A DNA stretch of 64,000 bases, from contig CM025855.1 of assembly GCA_003952965.2 (NCBI GenBank), forward strand, positions 24,437,677 to 24,501,676. Reading direction: 5' to 3'. The stretch is from Morella rubra. Lineage: Eukaryota; Streptophyta; Magnoliopsida; Fagales; Myricaceae. Below, piece by piece: positions 21,131 through 33,940 of this stretch. A program made the translations under genes and the position numbers. Under the pieces are notes generated by a model, which was not told where the DNA came from, made no database searches, and was given only the letters and a program-made list of their open reading frames with translations. How positions within the stretch are numbered: position 1 is the stretch's first letter; each line of letters begins with the position of its first letter.

Positions 21131-24100
21131 TGTGTTTAGTATTATCTTATAAAGAGAGAGAGCGAGAGTGTGTGTGTGGGTACAATATTTTGGCATAAAT
21201 AATGCTATAGAGGGGACGAACAAAGCAGCACCAATCGGGGTTGGCAATGGCGGTAGTGGGTTTTTGCGTTTTGGGGGCACGATAAGGGTCTAGAAATTTG
21301 GAGATGTCGGTGGAAAAAAAAAATTGGGAAAACTTTTTGTCCTGTGCTTTCTTTTTATGGGTAATGTAATTCGCAAACAATCTAGTGGGGATTGAGGGAC
21401 GGTGCCGACTTAAATGAGTTGCCGCAGGTGTCCACTGTATCCAAAAAAAAAAATTCTGATGCCATTGCTGCAGGACGGAACCTTAAATTTTTTCCCTTAA
21501 AACCCTTTAATTTAAAATTTGCATGAAGATGTTAGGCATAAAAATTGGTACTGTAGACTCTTACATTATCTTTACACAATTGAACCAAACTTACGAAACA
21601 TAAGGGTGTACGTTGGAGTCCCTAAAAGGAACCGAGAAGCACCTTCTAGTGTAAGATTTGGTTAACTGGAGAAGGGAGGTCAGAATGCAGAAGCCATGAT
21701 TCACGTGGTCGAAGGGACAGCGTCGGCACACTCGGCGACACCGGCTCTGGTCAAAATATTGGGACTGCTGGGCCCAATCGGCGTCCCAGCAGTGTAGCCT
21801 GAGCATAATTCCAAGACTCACCGTAAAAGTTTTCAGGTTCGTGGCTTTTTGGATGAGTTTCACATTGGCAACGTGTCGATAACTCGGGGAATCTACCTAT
21901 CGCTTTTCAGAAAGTTAATAATTTTAGCCAAGGAAAAAAAACAGTTTCCTCCAGTTCGCGTGAAAAAGAAGAGAGTTTTATAAAAACTGTTGGAAATTAA
22001 GATAACATATATTTGAAAAAATAAAATGTTTTAGGATGTTATGAGGGTCCGAAAAACATAAAAAATAATAATAATAATAATAAATAAATAGGAGGAAAAG
22101 TTGCTTTTTAATTTCAACAAAACTGGTGATTTGGAATGGAAAATTATAATCCAGTGGGTAAAGAGGGTGGCTCTTAACCAAATCAAAGAGTGGTCTATTG
22201 GTCAAGCCCGCCTAGTCCCACTCTAAGCCCACCTCGGAGTCCCTCTACCCTGCAGAGACTCATGAACAGACAAAACCGACATCAATTCGATCGACGATGG
22301 TGGTGCAATTACAAAAGCAGCTCCACGGAGGGAATAGGGTTTAACCAAAACTTTCCAACTCGGACTGTGACAAAACCAGAAATGCTGCTAGGCGACAAAT
22401 TAAAGCCTTACCAAAAGGATAGGAGCCAAGACATTTTCTATTTGAGTAGGTCTTGGTTAGGTTAGGTTTGATATTGAGAGCACAACAGTGACGCCCATCT
22501 CTTCTTTCCTCTCAAGCGTCTCCGACTCCTAAAACCCAAATCCACGTTTGACTCGTGCTGTAAGGGCAACTTGGGACCGTCAGGCAAAGTCGCAAGTCCC
22601 AAGCTAAAAGCGATCACCAACTCCACCACATCTAACTTTCTCGTCTTTTCTCATCCAACACTTTGCCAAAAAGTTGGCCGCCACAGTTACTCGGATTACA
22701 GCTGTTCCATACAAAAGTCCTCAAAGTCTATCTCCAGAAACATCACGCGGGCGCTTTGAGTCTACGCAAAGTTCCATAATTTTTTTTGGCAGAACTACCG
22801 ACTCCCGAACCCCTATTTGGTTTATCTGCTGCACTCAATAAGTTACTAAACCAAAAGGCAAAGTCATTTTTGTATATTTTCTGTATCTCTTGGAGTCCCA
22901 CAGATATGTCCGTTGAAACGTATTTTTGGGTTGTTGAAATTTGATTTTTGTCTCTCAAACTTAAATAATTTGATTGAGAGTGGCACTTTTCAATACGTCC
23001 AAAAGCAATGAATTGACATTAGTAACTTTTAGAGGTCAGTTTCCACAAAGGGTTAATTTTTTTTACTATTCTTATGGCATTTGTATAGATTCATGATCTT
23101 TGGCGGGTTCATCAGCATGGCAAAAGAACAAAGGCACGGCCTAGAAAAAGCTTGAAGACATATTTCACCATATGTTTCACAGGACAAAGATCTTCTATAG
23201 ATTTCCTTTGTTTAATTTGGACATGAAATATAAAGATATCAGCCAAGAATGAATCTAGACAGCCCAGATTGTTTCAGTAACCCAAAAAAAAACGTGACAG
23301 TGTGGAGCAAAAAAGAAAGAAAAATCCCACCTGAAAAAAGAGAGAGACGCAAAAATAGCTCATCCTTTGGGGAGCGCGAGAAAACACTTTTCATGGATAA
23401 AACAATAAATAAATTTACTTCCTTAGTTGGAGAAGATATTGGCCAGTAGTGGACCCAAGTGATTTGACCATGGATCAAGGATTCAAGGTTTGGATCAGCG
23501 CATGCCTCAATTATAAGGTAGGGACTGACCTTGAATCCTAAAATTGATGGGTCATAAATGAATACAAACTCCAATTTTCCATTCTGCACGAAACCCATTT
23601 CCCTACTTCTCCTAGCTTCTTGGCTAGAGAAATAGGATTAGGAGGTAGCGTGTAATGTGGCCTATAAAGTTACAACCCGGAGGGCCTGAAAAACTGACAA
23701 CACATAATAACGAATTCAATATGATTGCCATCTCTGTGCTGCTCTAATACATTGTACGAGATAGCATGACTCCCAATCCCATCTCTAACGGCAGACCCTC
23801 TGAAAAAAAATTTGCTGCACACAGTACTTTTTTGGCGTGTAGACATATGCCAAACCCAGATTTATACTATCTGACAACACTCAGATTTATAGGTTATGTT
23901 TTTTTTTTGAAAATATTTTGTGTGTTTATTTTTCTATGCAGTTAGTGTGGATTTTTTTGAAGATTAATAAAAAGTTTGAGAAAATTTGTTGAATTTATTA
24001 AAATTTATTGAAATTTATAAAAAATTATTAAAATTGATAAAAAAGTTATTGTATAAATTTTTTTAAAATATTTTGAGACAAAACTAACATAGTGTTTAGC

Positions 24101-24340
24101 TATATAAAATTTTAGCCTAAAATTTTAACATCATTGCATTCTCACTCTCTCTTCTTATTTTTTCTTTAACTTTTGTTCACTTTTTTTACTCATTTTTTCA
24201 CTTATTTTTTTATTCTCTTTCCTATTTTTTCACAACTATTAAAATTTTACCTTAAAATTTTTCTTGCCCAAACACCGTGTAAATATAGCCATACTATCTG
24301 ACAACACCCAGATTTTTGGCGTGCATAGTGCATACAGTAC
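21131..24340. other. Gene-poor spacer
   Basis: There are short microsatellites (GA and GT near 21152-21180, AAT near 22064-22085) and AT-rich repeat-like tracts (23890-24290). The region 22200-22750 is less AT-rich but has no open frame I recognise. Confidence 0.4.
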
Positions 24341-24342
24341 CC

Positions 24343-24580
24343 TTACAGCATATTCGTTTAGTTGAAAAATTTTAAATTTATACTTAATTTTCTAAATTTA
24401 TAATTTTAACGTTACTCTTACACGTATATTAATATAATTTAATATTATTATTTTTACTAATCGATATAACTCAACAATTTCTACACACATGTCAATAAAA
24501 CTCTAATATCACTTAAATATTTAAATTATATTTAAATTTTTTAAAATTTTATCAAAACATTGCAAAATTGAACGGTCAAA
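24343..24580. mobile_element. AT-rich MITE-like repeat, copy 1
   Basis: It shares the ordered blocks attcgttt, ttactcttacac, caacaatttctacacacat, aataaaactctaat and aaaattttatcaaaac with 29806-30026. The copies are diverged and end structures are unclear. The family is not identified. Confidence 0.45.
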
Positions 24581-27500
24581 TATATATCCACATAGAAGTT
24601 CTGTGGCCTCAAATTCCTTGTCAAAGTCTTGATATATCTTGATATATGTGCATTTGCATTTGCAAAAAAAAAAAAAAAAAAAAAAATCTACGTCTGACTG
24701 CACTGCGATGATCTTAGCTAGTAACAGGCTGTAGTTAGATTAAGGAGGCATGGCCCAAAGTAAACGTAGTCTCCCAACTTGGCATTATTTTTGCGTCTAC
24801 CAACAACTGTTTCTGAGATAGACAGGAACCAAACGTAGTCAGTCCGACTCAGTCAAGATGGCCGACTCCAAACAAAACAGAGGCGGTTCCACTGAAGTGA
24901 CTTGCAAGAATAGCCAGATGGGTTTGAATTGAACCCCTTGAACAGTTCTTTAGGCGCCCAAATAGTTTAACTCTTGCCTTCCGTAGTAGTTCCCTTGGAC
25001 TATTATGTTGAGATGGGTGGTCGGAAGCAACGCTTTACCGGATGTTTTGACTACCTTGAACTGCATATGAAACAATAAATCCTCCTAAGCTTTGTCTTTG
25101 CTAATAAGCAGTCCATCCATGGGTTTTTTCTATTTCCAATAGATCATCTACTAGCCCTCGGCTCTCACGAGTTCACATCTACTACCTTCAAAAGACAACG
25201 CCGTTCAACACTTTGGCAATTGGCTCTGCAACTGTGACATTTTCTCTGATATAACAGCACAATCATAAGGTGCATAATTACCCATTTTCCTGTTTAGGAG
25301 ATCCTGCGGTACAGTTTCTGAAGCATCCCAAGATCTCCACCCTCTTCTGTATAGGATAGGTACGCCTAAATAGAAAAAGAAGGCAATATTATAACTTATA
25401 AGACTACACGCTTGAATCGAGAGGACTTTGGCGAGTCTGACGGCTTATGAAGCTGGCATGTTGTTTTTCTAGAAGACATGGAAACAATACTAAATAGAGC
25501 TTCTCTAAATTCAAAGTTGCACGAGCGGTATTCCCAATTAACAAACTCTGTCTTCAGGGATAAACATGAGCCGGAGTTTTTAATGGAACAGAGGTTCTGA
25601 GACAGAGTAGACAATTGGAAATTTGGACCACCCAAACGTGCCCCTCAAATAGTTAGACATAGTAATTCGAATAAAGTAAATAAATCCTCAGATTCTCAGA
25701 CGAGAAACTATGAGCAAAAGGAATGCATATTTAAAAGGAATACACTTCTGGTTGGTTTTGCGGATTTAACCTCTTTCACCCACTTCTCTCTGAGAGGACT
25801 ACTCCATCTAGTACTGCTACAGACAAGGTAGGAGACCCATCTGCATCCGAATGGTTAATGATGATTATAAGGAGCTGTAAGGTGAGAGGGCAAGTTGAGC
25901 CAATAATTATGATAATATAGTCCAACAACTTGGCTTTATTTTTGTCCGAGTGGCGACAAAACTCTTTCAAAGTACTTCGAAGCTAGGACAGCACTAGCTG
26001 CCTAGCTAACTCATAAAAGAATGCACGGGTGCAGGATGGATAAGCACCCTGGATGGGCCAGCATCTAAAGAATTATGCAAACAGTAACAGCATCCCACTC
26101 CCACTCAATGTTTGATGAAGCAAACAAAACAATTTCCTATTTCCAGTTCATGCATTACACTGTGCAGCTCTTTTCCGCGATTGAGACAGAGGGCTGCATA
26201 AATATTTATAGGTCGATTTTCCTTAGTTATCTGTTTTCCTTTTTTTCACCAGAAAGAATCATCTTCAATGAAACTTGAAAGGGAAAAAAGAAATGCAAGA
26301 CTCTCTTACCACTTGGGTTCATGGTCAAAACTGTCCACGTTTGCAGCATTGTTCAACCCTCTCTTTACCCAGATAGATATGACCAATATGACGTAAATGG
26401 GTTAGTATCAAGTTCTTGCTTGATCAACGACATCTAACACAGGCAAGTTTATGAGTCTCAGAGCCACAGAAAATTCGGGAATCACCAAGTTCATCGTTTT
26501 TTTTTCTTAACGGTGACAGTAGGGAGGAAATGGAAGCCAAACAAGAACGGGAATAAAATAATGCAAATGTGGTTGCCAAACCTAATTATTATTGGAATAG
26601 AAAGATGAAGCCAATCAGTTGAGAGGCATTGATTAAGAATTAAGTATAACAGTACCCAAATGTGGCATTATCGTAGCGTTGAACGACATGAGTATCTAAG
26701 TTTTTAAGGACACGAAAAGCGACCCAATTCATCATTGATGAGATGATTGGCAGAGAATTCAGAGGGGGCTAACATCAGATGACACTTTACCTAAAAAAAC
26801 CCGTGTCAAAGATATGTTCGTGCTGCATTATCTGGTAGGTTATTAATTATTTTATGCATGAGGTCCAGCGTTCTAGTTATTATGGGACGTGGGTTTGAAA
26901 TGGGTGATGGATGTGCAGTTGGCCTGGAACTTACACGAAAACTCCATGGAAAAAGACAAGACGAAATCGAGACGACCCCTTTGAAAGCAACTATTGGATC
27001 TTTGAATTTCAACTTGGAGCTAGCCTCTGACAGGACAGGCGATTTTTCAGAAACCATAGAATAATTCTACTATTAACAAAAAACTTAACGTAATAAATAA
27101 ATAAAAGGAAAAAGAACAGAAGATTGCTGCATAGACAGGCGAACAGATATTCTTGGAGGAATTTCCCCTTGTATGAAAAAATTAGGTTCTGAACTAGCAA
27201 GCTCAAAAAACTATGACTGCTTTGAAGCTCTACCATTTTTTAGCATGAAAAACTGACTAAAAGAGGTGATAGTTCAATGGTTAAAATGACGAACTTTTTT
27301 AATTCTAAATGAACAAAATTTGGTGGTGCTTGGGTGTCAAAATTTTGACATAATAAAATAATTACAATATAATCTTTTTTTATCAAATCATCGATTTCAG
27401 TTATAATAAATATAAAAAAATCCATTCAAATCATCTATCTTTCTATCTTTCTACTTTTTTACAAACTCTCATGCTCCAAAATTTTAACAATACCACAAAA

Positions 27501-28472
27501 TTTTGGCACACAGACACTATTGGTGGGTGGTATGAATTCGTAGAAAGGACGGTCCCTCCACCATTGCCTTCCTCCCTTGGAGCGGCAGTAAAAATGGACC
27601 TTTGTCAATGTCTATAAAAGTACAAAACACTTTTCTCGGCCGAAGTAGAAAATCGTGAAGAAATTCCCGTTCCAGTATCTCCCCTCCCCCATTGATTTAT
27701 TTTTCATCAACGATCAATATAGAGTCGCGTATAAGAACCAAAAATATAATCAGTAGACTGTAGGAAAAAGGTCAGCGCACGAGTGTTTGCTGAATTATGG
27801 ATATATAGGCCTCCTTAGCAAGATCAGTGAGAGAAGCCCAAATGCACCATTACCCCCATTCAAAACTTGGGCCACCCCACTTTGGATCCAGGAAGCACAC
27901 TTTGGTACCAACTTAAATTATTGGTTTGGGTTCTTGAGTCCCTGCCTCAGGATAAGCCCAGCCCATCCCAGTCCAGCCCAAGGCCTCGCAGACTTTTCCA
28001 TCTCCCCTGACAATAACAGCGGTTAAAGCTGACCATATTATTAAATTATTATTTGGGTAAGTCTGACGTGCCGTTTGTTTTTTCAATATTTTGGAACATG
28101 AAAATTTCCAGTAAAATAAACTCACTCTAAAATTTTTAATTTTTACACATACACACTTCACTTTTCACAAATCCCAATAAATCTCAATAAAGTAAAGATT
28201 CCCAAAATTTCAAGAATATTTTCCGAAATTTTGGCAAACAAACTCTCCCTATAGTCTGCACCAGCAGAGTAGCATTTGGTCGATTTTGCCCTCGTGAATG
28301 ATGTACTGTAGATATGCAATTCTGTAAATTTGTGTTTGAAAAGAGCTTTTTGCCGTTGGAAGCATGGGACCCACGGAGTTTCTAAAGAAGAGAAAAACCC
28401 TTGACTCCAATTCAAAAGTGAACATTTCACAAACCATTTTTTATTTTTTTTATTTTGTTAATTTTTTTAATA

Positions 28473-28547
28473 TGACGTGGCAGTACAGTGACAAAAGACA
28501 CGTGTTTAAACAATATTCGTCCACGTGTCTATTTGTGAGCCACGTCA
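28473..28547. repeat. Short imperfect inverted repeat with tgacgtggc ends
   Basis: The left arm tgacgtggc...gacacgtg faces the right arm cacgtgtc...gccacgtca. The whole is 75 bases with a short AT loop. It could be a tiny MITE or solo terminal remnant; it also contains two CACGTG cores. Confidence 0.5.
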
Positions 28548-28685
28548 TTATATGCCGTTAAATTATAAGACGGAGAGAGGATGGAAGGGTATATATTTGA
28601 TTGAACTTGCACTCTTAGGGTACAAATCTAATTTTTTTTACCACAAAGACATATTTGCAACAAAGTAATACCACAGGAACACGTA

Positions 28686-28757
28686 GTGCATTTAACCCTA
28701 CTTTTTTTAGGAAAAAACCAGGTGCATTTAACCCTACTTTTTTTAGGAAAAAACCAG
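28686..28757 (+). repeat. Perfect 36-bp tandem duplication
   Basis: Two identical 36-base units, each starting gtgcatttaaccctac and ending aaaaaaccag. Perfect identity suggests a recent slippage event. Confidence 0.9.
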
Positions 28758-29805
28758 ATGAACAGTTATAAAATTTTACACGTAAGTGTGTTTGAAAACT
28801 ACAATTTAGAAACGGCTAAAATTATAATAAAATATAGCTCATTAATATCAGCATTATCCCTTAAAATGATTCACATTTGAAATGAATCTGCAGAACCACG
28901 CAAAGCATATCCTTCCCATTATTTATTCTTTTATCATAGAAACAAAACGTACGGATATTTTATCGAACCCTCACTTTCATAATATTATATATATAAATAT
29001 AAAAAATATTATCGTTTCAAGTTCCAACCAAAATAATTATTGCAGATTAAATCGACTTTCCTAATGTTCCAGAAAAAAAATTTATAATAGGAGGGCCACA
29101 AGTAAAGACGTCCATGCAATAATATAATAATAAGAATGCGTCATATATATGTATATATATATATAGAAGATAATAACAGCAGGAGGCGTGCAAATCCTAA
29201 CCAAGCTCCCCACGTCATGACCAGCCCTTTACGCCCAGTTTTTCCAAATGGTTATGGACCACTAATCACAAGGAAGCCCATCACAAAATTGACAACTAAC
29301 AGGGGTTTCCATGTACGGCCAAAGCTTAGATCAGTTTCTTGCGGGCGTGCTTTGGAATAAATTGAATAACTAAAGAAACGGGCAGCCCATTTAAACAATA
29401 AAGTCAATTGAGAAGTTTTAATTGCGTATGCTTTGGGATGAGGCTTTGGCATGCAATTTTTTTTTTTTTTTCAATCTGTTTGGATTGCTTGAAAATTTTT
29501 TGAGGAATTTTTTGTTTTTTTTATTAGAGATAGTGTAGATTTTATTGGGATTTGGGAAAGAGTGTGTGGAAAAATTTCCAAAAATTTTTAGTGCTTGCCA
29601 AATAGAGGATTAACATTTTCAATATTGGCTTTTGCTTTTTGACCAAATAATTGAGAAATTTAACTAAAAAATATTGGTGTCGGGTTGAAAGAAAAAAAAA
29701 ACTCTTTATGCCTTTTATATATGATGATTTACCACTTATATATATATATACTGTTATGAAAAAATATTGGTATTGTACTTTTTACAAATATAAAAACTAG
29801 GGCAT

Positions 29806-30026
29806 GTTTGTTTGGATGAAAATTTTAGAATTTTAATCCAACTTTCTAAACTTACAATTATGACATTACTCTTATACCCATACCAATACAACTCAATATT
29901 ATTTTTTTTTGCAAATATCAATACAACTCAACAACTTTTACACGCATACTAATAAAACTCTAACATTACCTAAATATTCACACAATACTTAGAATTCTTA
30001 AAATTTTACCACAACGAACATGCCCT
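29806..30026. mobile_element. AT-rich MITE-like repeat, copy 2
   Basis: Diverged relative of 24343-24580, with the same block order (gacattactctta, actcaacaacttttacac, aataaaactctaac, aaaattttacca). Non-coding. Confidence 0.45.
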
Positions 30027-31090
30027 TAAATATATTTTGTTTATGTGGCGTCTATTCATATGTTGGTTGACTATTACTAATAATAGTATGCGAGGATTCC
30101 CACAGGCTGCTTTGTTTTTTCGCCCACATGGATTTGGAAACAAACTTTTGTCAAAATTTTTGAGGTAGTTAAAATGTTGTGTACAAGAGTTAGTGAAAAA
30201 AGTGAGGAGAGAGAGTGAAAAATTGGTGAAGAAGTAAAAAAAATTAGTGAAAAATAAGGGGAGAGAAATTTTTGTAATAATGATAAAATTCTAGATAGTT
30301 CAAATTTTAGTTTCTGAACGCCAAGATACAGATTTACAGTTATAATTATATCTAAAGATGCACTCCTCGCTTTCGTTAGGAGGGCTAAGGATTTTTGTCT
30401 TCTTTTATCTTTTAGTCCACGATTCAGATTTACAGTTATAATTATAGCTTAAAACAAAGAGGAAAAAGAGTATATATTAAACTGTAAAAATATGACGGCA
30501 GCGAAATGACGGGTTCCCAAATTTATTTTATTTTTTTTTACAACTTACATAAGAAAATGCTAGAAGATATCAAAAGACGTCCTCCCTACGCTTTGAAACT
30601 TTTTGTCTATATTCTGAACCGAGATCATATTGGTATTCCTATTATTTTTAAATATAATTGCTGTGTCAAAGACTATATATATGGTTGAAGATAGAGATCA
30701 TGTCCTTAGCTCTAGTACGATTACTTTTCAAGTTTGGATTTTTTTTTTAATGCTCTTAAGATGTCTTTTGTGGAAAATTGTTCTTAGTGGTCCAGAGTTT
30801 CTTTTTGGTGGCGTAAGGGTAGAAATAGTTCTTAAATTATCGTTCTTATTGGCCTCTTACCTTCTATTATTACTTAGGCGATTTGGAGTCGTTGCTGTCT
30901 GGTCAGGAAGAGGATGAGACTTTTGATGCAATAGATGTTATCCGTATGGTTAGGTTCTACATTTTTTATATTTCTCACCAGATTCACTCCGTTTCATATT
31001 TGTCAAGTATTGGTATGAGTGTTCTCCAAGATCTTAATCTTCATGTTGCAGTTCCAATGAGATCTTCACCTAAATTTGTGTCCTAGATTA
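30027..31090. other. Spacer, possibly with decayed LINE sequence at its right end
   Basis: No supported gene. The open frames at 30630-30917 and 30883-31086 have no recognisable motifs. The latter directly precedes the RNase H remnant and may be the same decayed element. Confidence 0.35.
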
Positions 31091-31490
31091 AACTTGAGAA
31101 TAATTTTTATAAACTCAACTCGGATAGGAGTAGTTTTGACAATCTTGGTATAAGTGGTGGCGATGGTGTAGTTCAAAATAATAAAGGGGATATTATTGTT
31201 GGGTATTCTAAGTCCTATGACGTGAAGATAAATAATTTGTGCAGAATTTTGTGCTGTGCTTGATGAACTAAGCTTGTGTAAAGCAATATGGATTGAGAAT
31301 TTATTAGCGGCGTGTAACTTTAGTCTGTTGGTTTCTTGGCTTACTAATGGCTCTTGTACCTTATGGTATTTGTAGGATTATTGGGATGAAATCCGAGAGT
31401 TGCTCCCTCGGTTTAATTTTTCTGATATCTCATTTTTTGTGCGTTGGTGATATGGCAGCAGATTTATTAGCTAAGGAAGAAATTTGAGGA
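31091..31490 (+). pseudogene. Decayed plant LINE-type RNase H (RVT_3) remnant
   Basis: Frames on the plus strand spell KLNSDRSSFDNLGISGGDGV and VVQNNKGDIIVGYSKSY. Further along, in shifted frames, come CAEFCAVLDELSLC, DYWDEIRELLPRFNFSDISF and GDMAADLLAKE. These match in order the RNase H-like domain at the 3' end of plant L1-type elements (KLNxDGS, aGxGGVxRDxxG, AELxAlxxGLxL, hvxREaNxaADxLA). The DG of the first catalytic motif reads DR, and there are several frame shifts and stops, so it is non-functional. It could also be a domesticated RNase H-like gene that died. Confidence 0.65.
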
Positions 31491-32256
31491 TAGAATGTCA
31501 ACTCTAGTGGTGGTGAAAGTTATCAGTTTATGCAGCCTGTTTGTGGATTCAATGTGTGGGTTTCGATGCTCTACCTTATGGTATGCGTAGTATTTTGTGT
31601 CTTGATAAGTTGGATTTTACTAATATTAAATTTTAGGCTTATGAGTTTGTTTTTGGTTAGGAGGTTTTGTTTTTTGTTACTTTGAGTTCCATGTTTGGCT
31701 TTTGTAGTAAAGTTCTTTGTTTTTGGATGTAACTATGATACTATTCTTCCGCCACAGCGAGAATTATGAACAAAATTCGAAAGTACCATCCTGTTAGGGT
31801 AAAAAATACGATTGTAAGCATCCTTACTAAAAAAAAACTATCATGAAAGCCGAGGAGTAAGGCACCACTTCGGCTTCCCAGTTCCCCATATATATGCAGC
31901 GTGCCATCACTTGATCACACCAATTAAAGAACCTTGGTTATTGGCTACCTTAATAAGTTGAGAAAAACGATAAATATATATTCTGTAGCAACAATGGTGG
32001 AACGTAAGACTAAAAAACCACAAATCATGAGCTCATTCGCTGGCCGCGGCTGCATAAATATAAATGCAATTGCGGAGTAGAATATTAATCAATTTTTAAA
32101 AACCAATCACATCATTTGATTTTATCGTAAGAGAAGTGGGAATGGATTTGTGTGAAAACGTAGAATCATCGACATACAAGCAGGAATAGCAGATGCCATT
32201 AAGAGAGAAAGATAGTTGGGTATAAACTTGGATTCAGTGGCTTCTTTTGCTTTGTT
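31491..32256. other. Spacer 3' of the first UGT
   Basis: Possible further decayed LINE sequence up to about 31740, then AT-rich sequence and the UGT 3' flank. No gene was recognised. Confidence 0.4.
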
Positions 32257-33850
32257 TTAAGCATTTCCAGGAACGAGAATATCGATCAACTTGTGCAAGT
32301 TTTGGTAAGAAGATCCACCGGGTTTGGCGACCGCCTCCGCCTTTGTCTTCCACTCCTTTGCATTCTTTTTCAGTTCTTTGCCCTTATCACCCTCCATTAA
32401 CTCTTTTACAAGTCTTTCCACTTCCCCTCTCTTAACGTCACTATCCATCTCTATCCCAATGCCCCACTCGGCACAACAGTATCGGCAGTTGGTCTGATGG
32501 TCGGCAAAGAAAGGCCAACAGATCATTGGCACTCCATTGCACACGCTCTCAAGCACTGAATTCCACCCGCTATGCGAAAAAAATCCTCCTATTGAAGGGT
32601 GTTTTAGAACTTGTTCTTGAGGACACCAACTTGCTAACATGCCTCTATCTTTAGTTTCAGTAACGAACTCAGGAGGAAGAATAGCCGAATCGCCTGCCAC
32701 GAGATCTGGCCTTATAATCCACAAGAAGGGTTTTCTACTGCTTGCAAGTCCCCAGGCTAGCTCAATGAGTTTTTGGGGCGTCATGACAGTGATACTACCG
32801 AAATTTACGTACACCACAGAGTTGGGTTCTTTTGAATTTAGCCATTCCAGACACTCGGTGTCTTCTTTCCATAAATTGGTACTTAATGATTTCAACCTTT
32901 CATCTTTAATCTGATCGGCAAACAACGGAAGTGGACCAATGGTGTATACGCAGGGAAGCAAAGAAGAGAGAGCATCCAAAGCGTCCTGTTCAAAAGGGTC
33001 AAAAGTGTTCAAGACGACAGCTGAAGCTCTAGGCGTTCTCTCCACTTGGCGGATGAAAAAGTCGAGCACGACGTCCTTCGCGTCCGTTATTCGAACAAAA
33101 GTGGGAAGATCCTTGAAACGGATGTTTTTCATCCCGGGAATCCAGTCGATTGCTGTTTCTAAATACCCATTGGTTAAATAGCTTGCATCTGTGAGTCAAA
33201 CATCAAAGATAAGGTACAACGTTTGTGAGTGGCATACTTGACAATTGACCTATACAACAAAACACTAGCGTATCACTTGACAAGATCATGTTAGGGTGTA
33301 ATCGAGGATATTTTAGGAGAGACTAATACGTACCTTTCAAGGGAATTAAACCTCGCTCAACTAGATGGCGAAAATGCATACCGGCCAAGAAACTGCAAGC
33401 GCTAGGTGCCCAGAAAAGAACGTTTGGAATTCCAAATTCTTCAGCAGCTTCAAGAGTGAAGGACATGCAGCCATCTGAGACAATACAGGTCACAGGAGGC
33501 ACGTTGGAAGAGGAGGTATCGTTGAGTTTGGAGAGCAGGTTGAGGAATGGGCCGAGGCAATTCTTTAAGATGGATTCGAAAAGAGAGAGGATTTCTTGTT
33601 TGACATCTGGATCCGAGGGCGGAAGGCCATCAGGGATGGTTTCAAAGCGGAAGTCCAGCAAGCCGTCGAGGGAACTGGGGCCTCTGGACCTGAGTATGCG
33701 TTTGTGGTTGTGCTCGGTGTTGACAAAAGTTACGTGAAAGCCTTTATGGTGGAGGAGTTTCGCAATCTTCAGCATCGCACTTATGTGCCCCTGAGATGGG
33801 TATGGGACACAAACAACATGAGCTCTGAAAGCTGCCGAAATGGAACTCAT
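32257..33850 (-). CDS. UDP-glycosyltransferase, UGT85 family (intact copy 1)
   Basis: A cytosolic enzyme that transfers glucose from UDP-glucose to small hydroxylated molecules. Exon 1 is 33334-33850 and exon 2 is 32257-33188. The single phase-1 intron is at the usual UGT85 position, between LIPLKG and ASYLTNGYL; the two exons sum to 1449 nt, 482 aa. The N-terminal acceptor domain has catalytic His22 in PYPSQGHISAMLKIAKLL, then SRGPSSLDGLLDFRFE and VSDGCMSFTLEAAEEFG. The C-terminal PSPG box runs from WCPQEQVLKHPSIGGF through HSGWNSVLESVCNGVPMICW to PFFADHQTN, with the donor-binding Trp, His, Asn, Ser, Glu, Asp and Gln in place. The acceptor cannot be read from sequence; known UGT85 substrates include iridoid aglycones, cyanohydrins and terpenoids. 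It is divergently arranged with the nitronate monooxygenase, 1.4 kb apart. Confidence 0.95.
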
Positions 33851-33930
33851 CTCTCTCTCTCTCTCGCTCGTACAAATTCACTCGGGCGCCACAAAACAGA
33901 AGAGTTGAGATGTAGTTGGCTCTCTGCCAG

Positions 33931-33940
33931 CCTTTAAATA
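33931..33940 (-). promoter_or_regulatory. Possible TATA box of UGT copy 1
   Basis: The minus strand reads tatttaaagg about 80 bases upstream of the start, close to the TATAAAAGG seen at the same place in the other array members. Confidence 0.35.

Larger units (their letters stand above)
24581..29805. other. Gene-poor spacer
   Basis: No supported gene was found. Contents include a poly-A run near 24664-24686, an AT-rich MITE-like piece at 27310-27510, a short imperfect inverted repeat at 28473-28547 and a 36-bp tandem duplication at 28686-28757. Short open frames here are not recognisable. Confidence 0.4.

Noticed and set aside
26858-27064. Short open frame MRSSVLVIMGRGFEMGDG
   Set aside because: No family resemblance and an opposite-strand frame of similar length overlaps it.
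32639-32914. Plus-strand open frames within the UGT genes (also at 40746, 43171, 55384, 55699)
   Set aside because: Recurrent mirror frames of the minus-strand UGT coding sequence.
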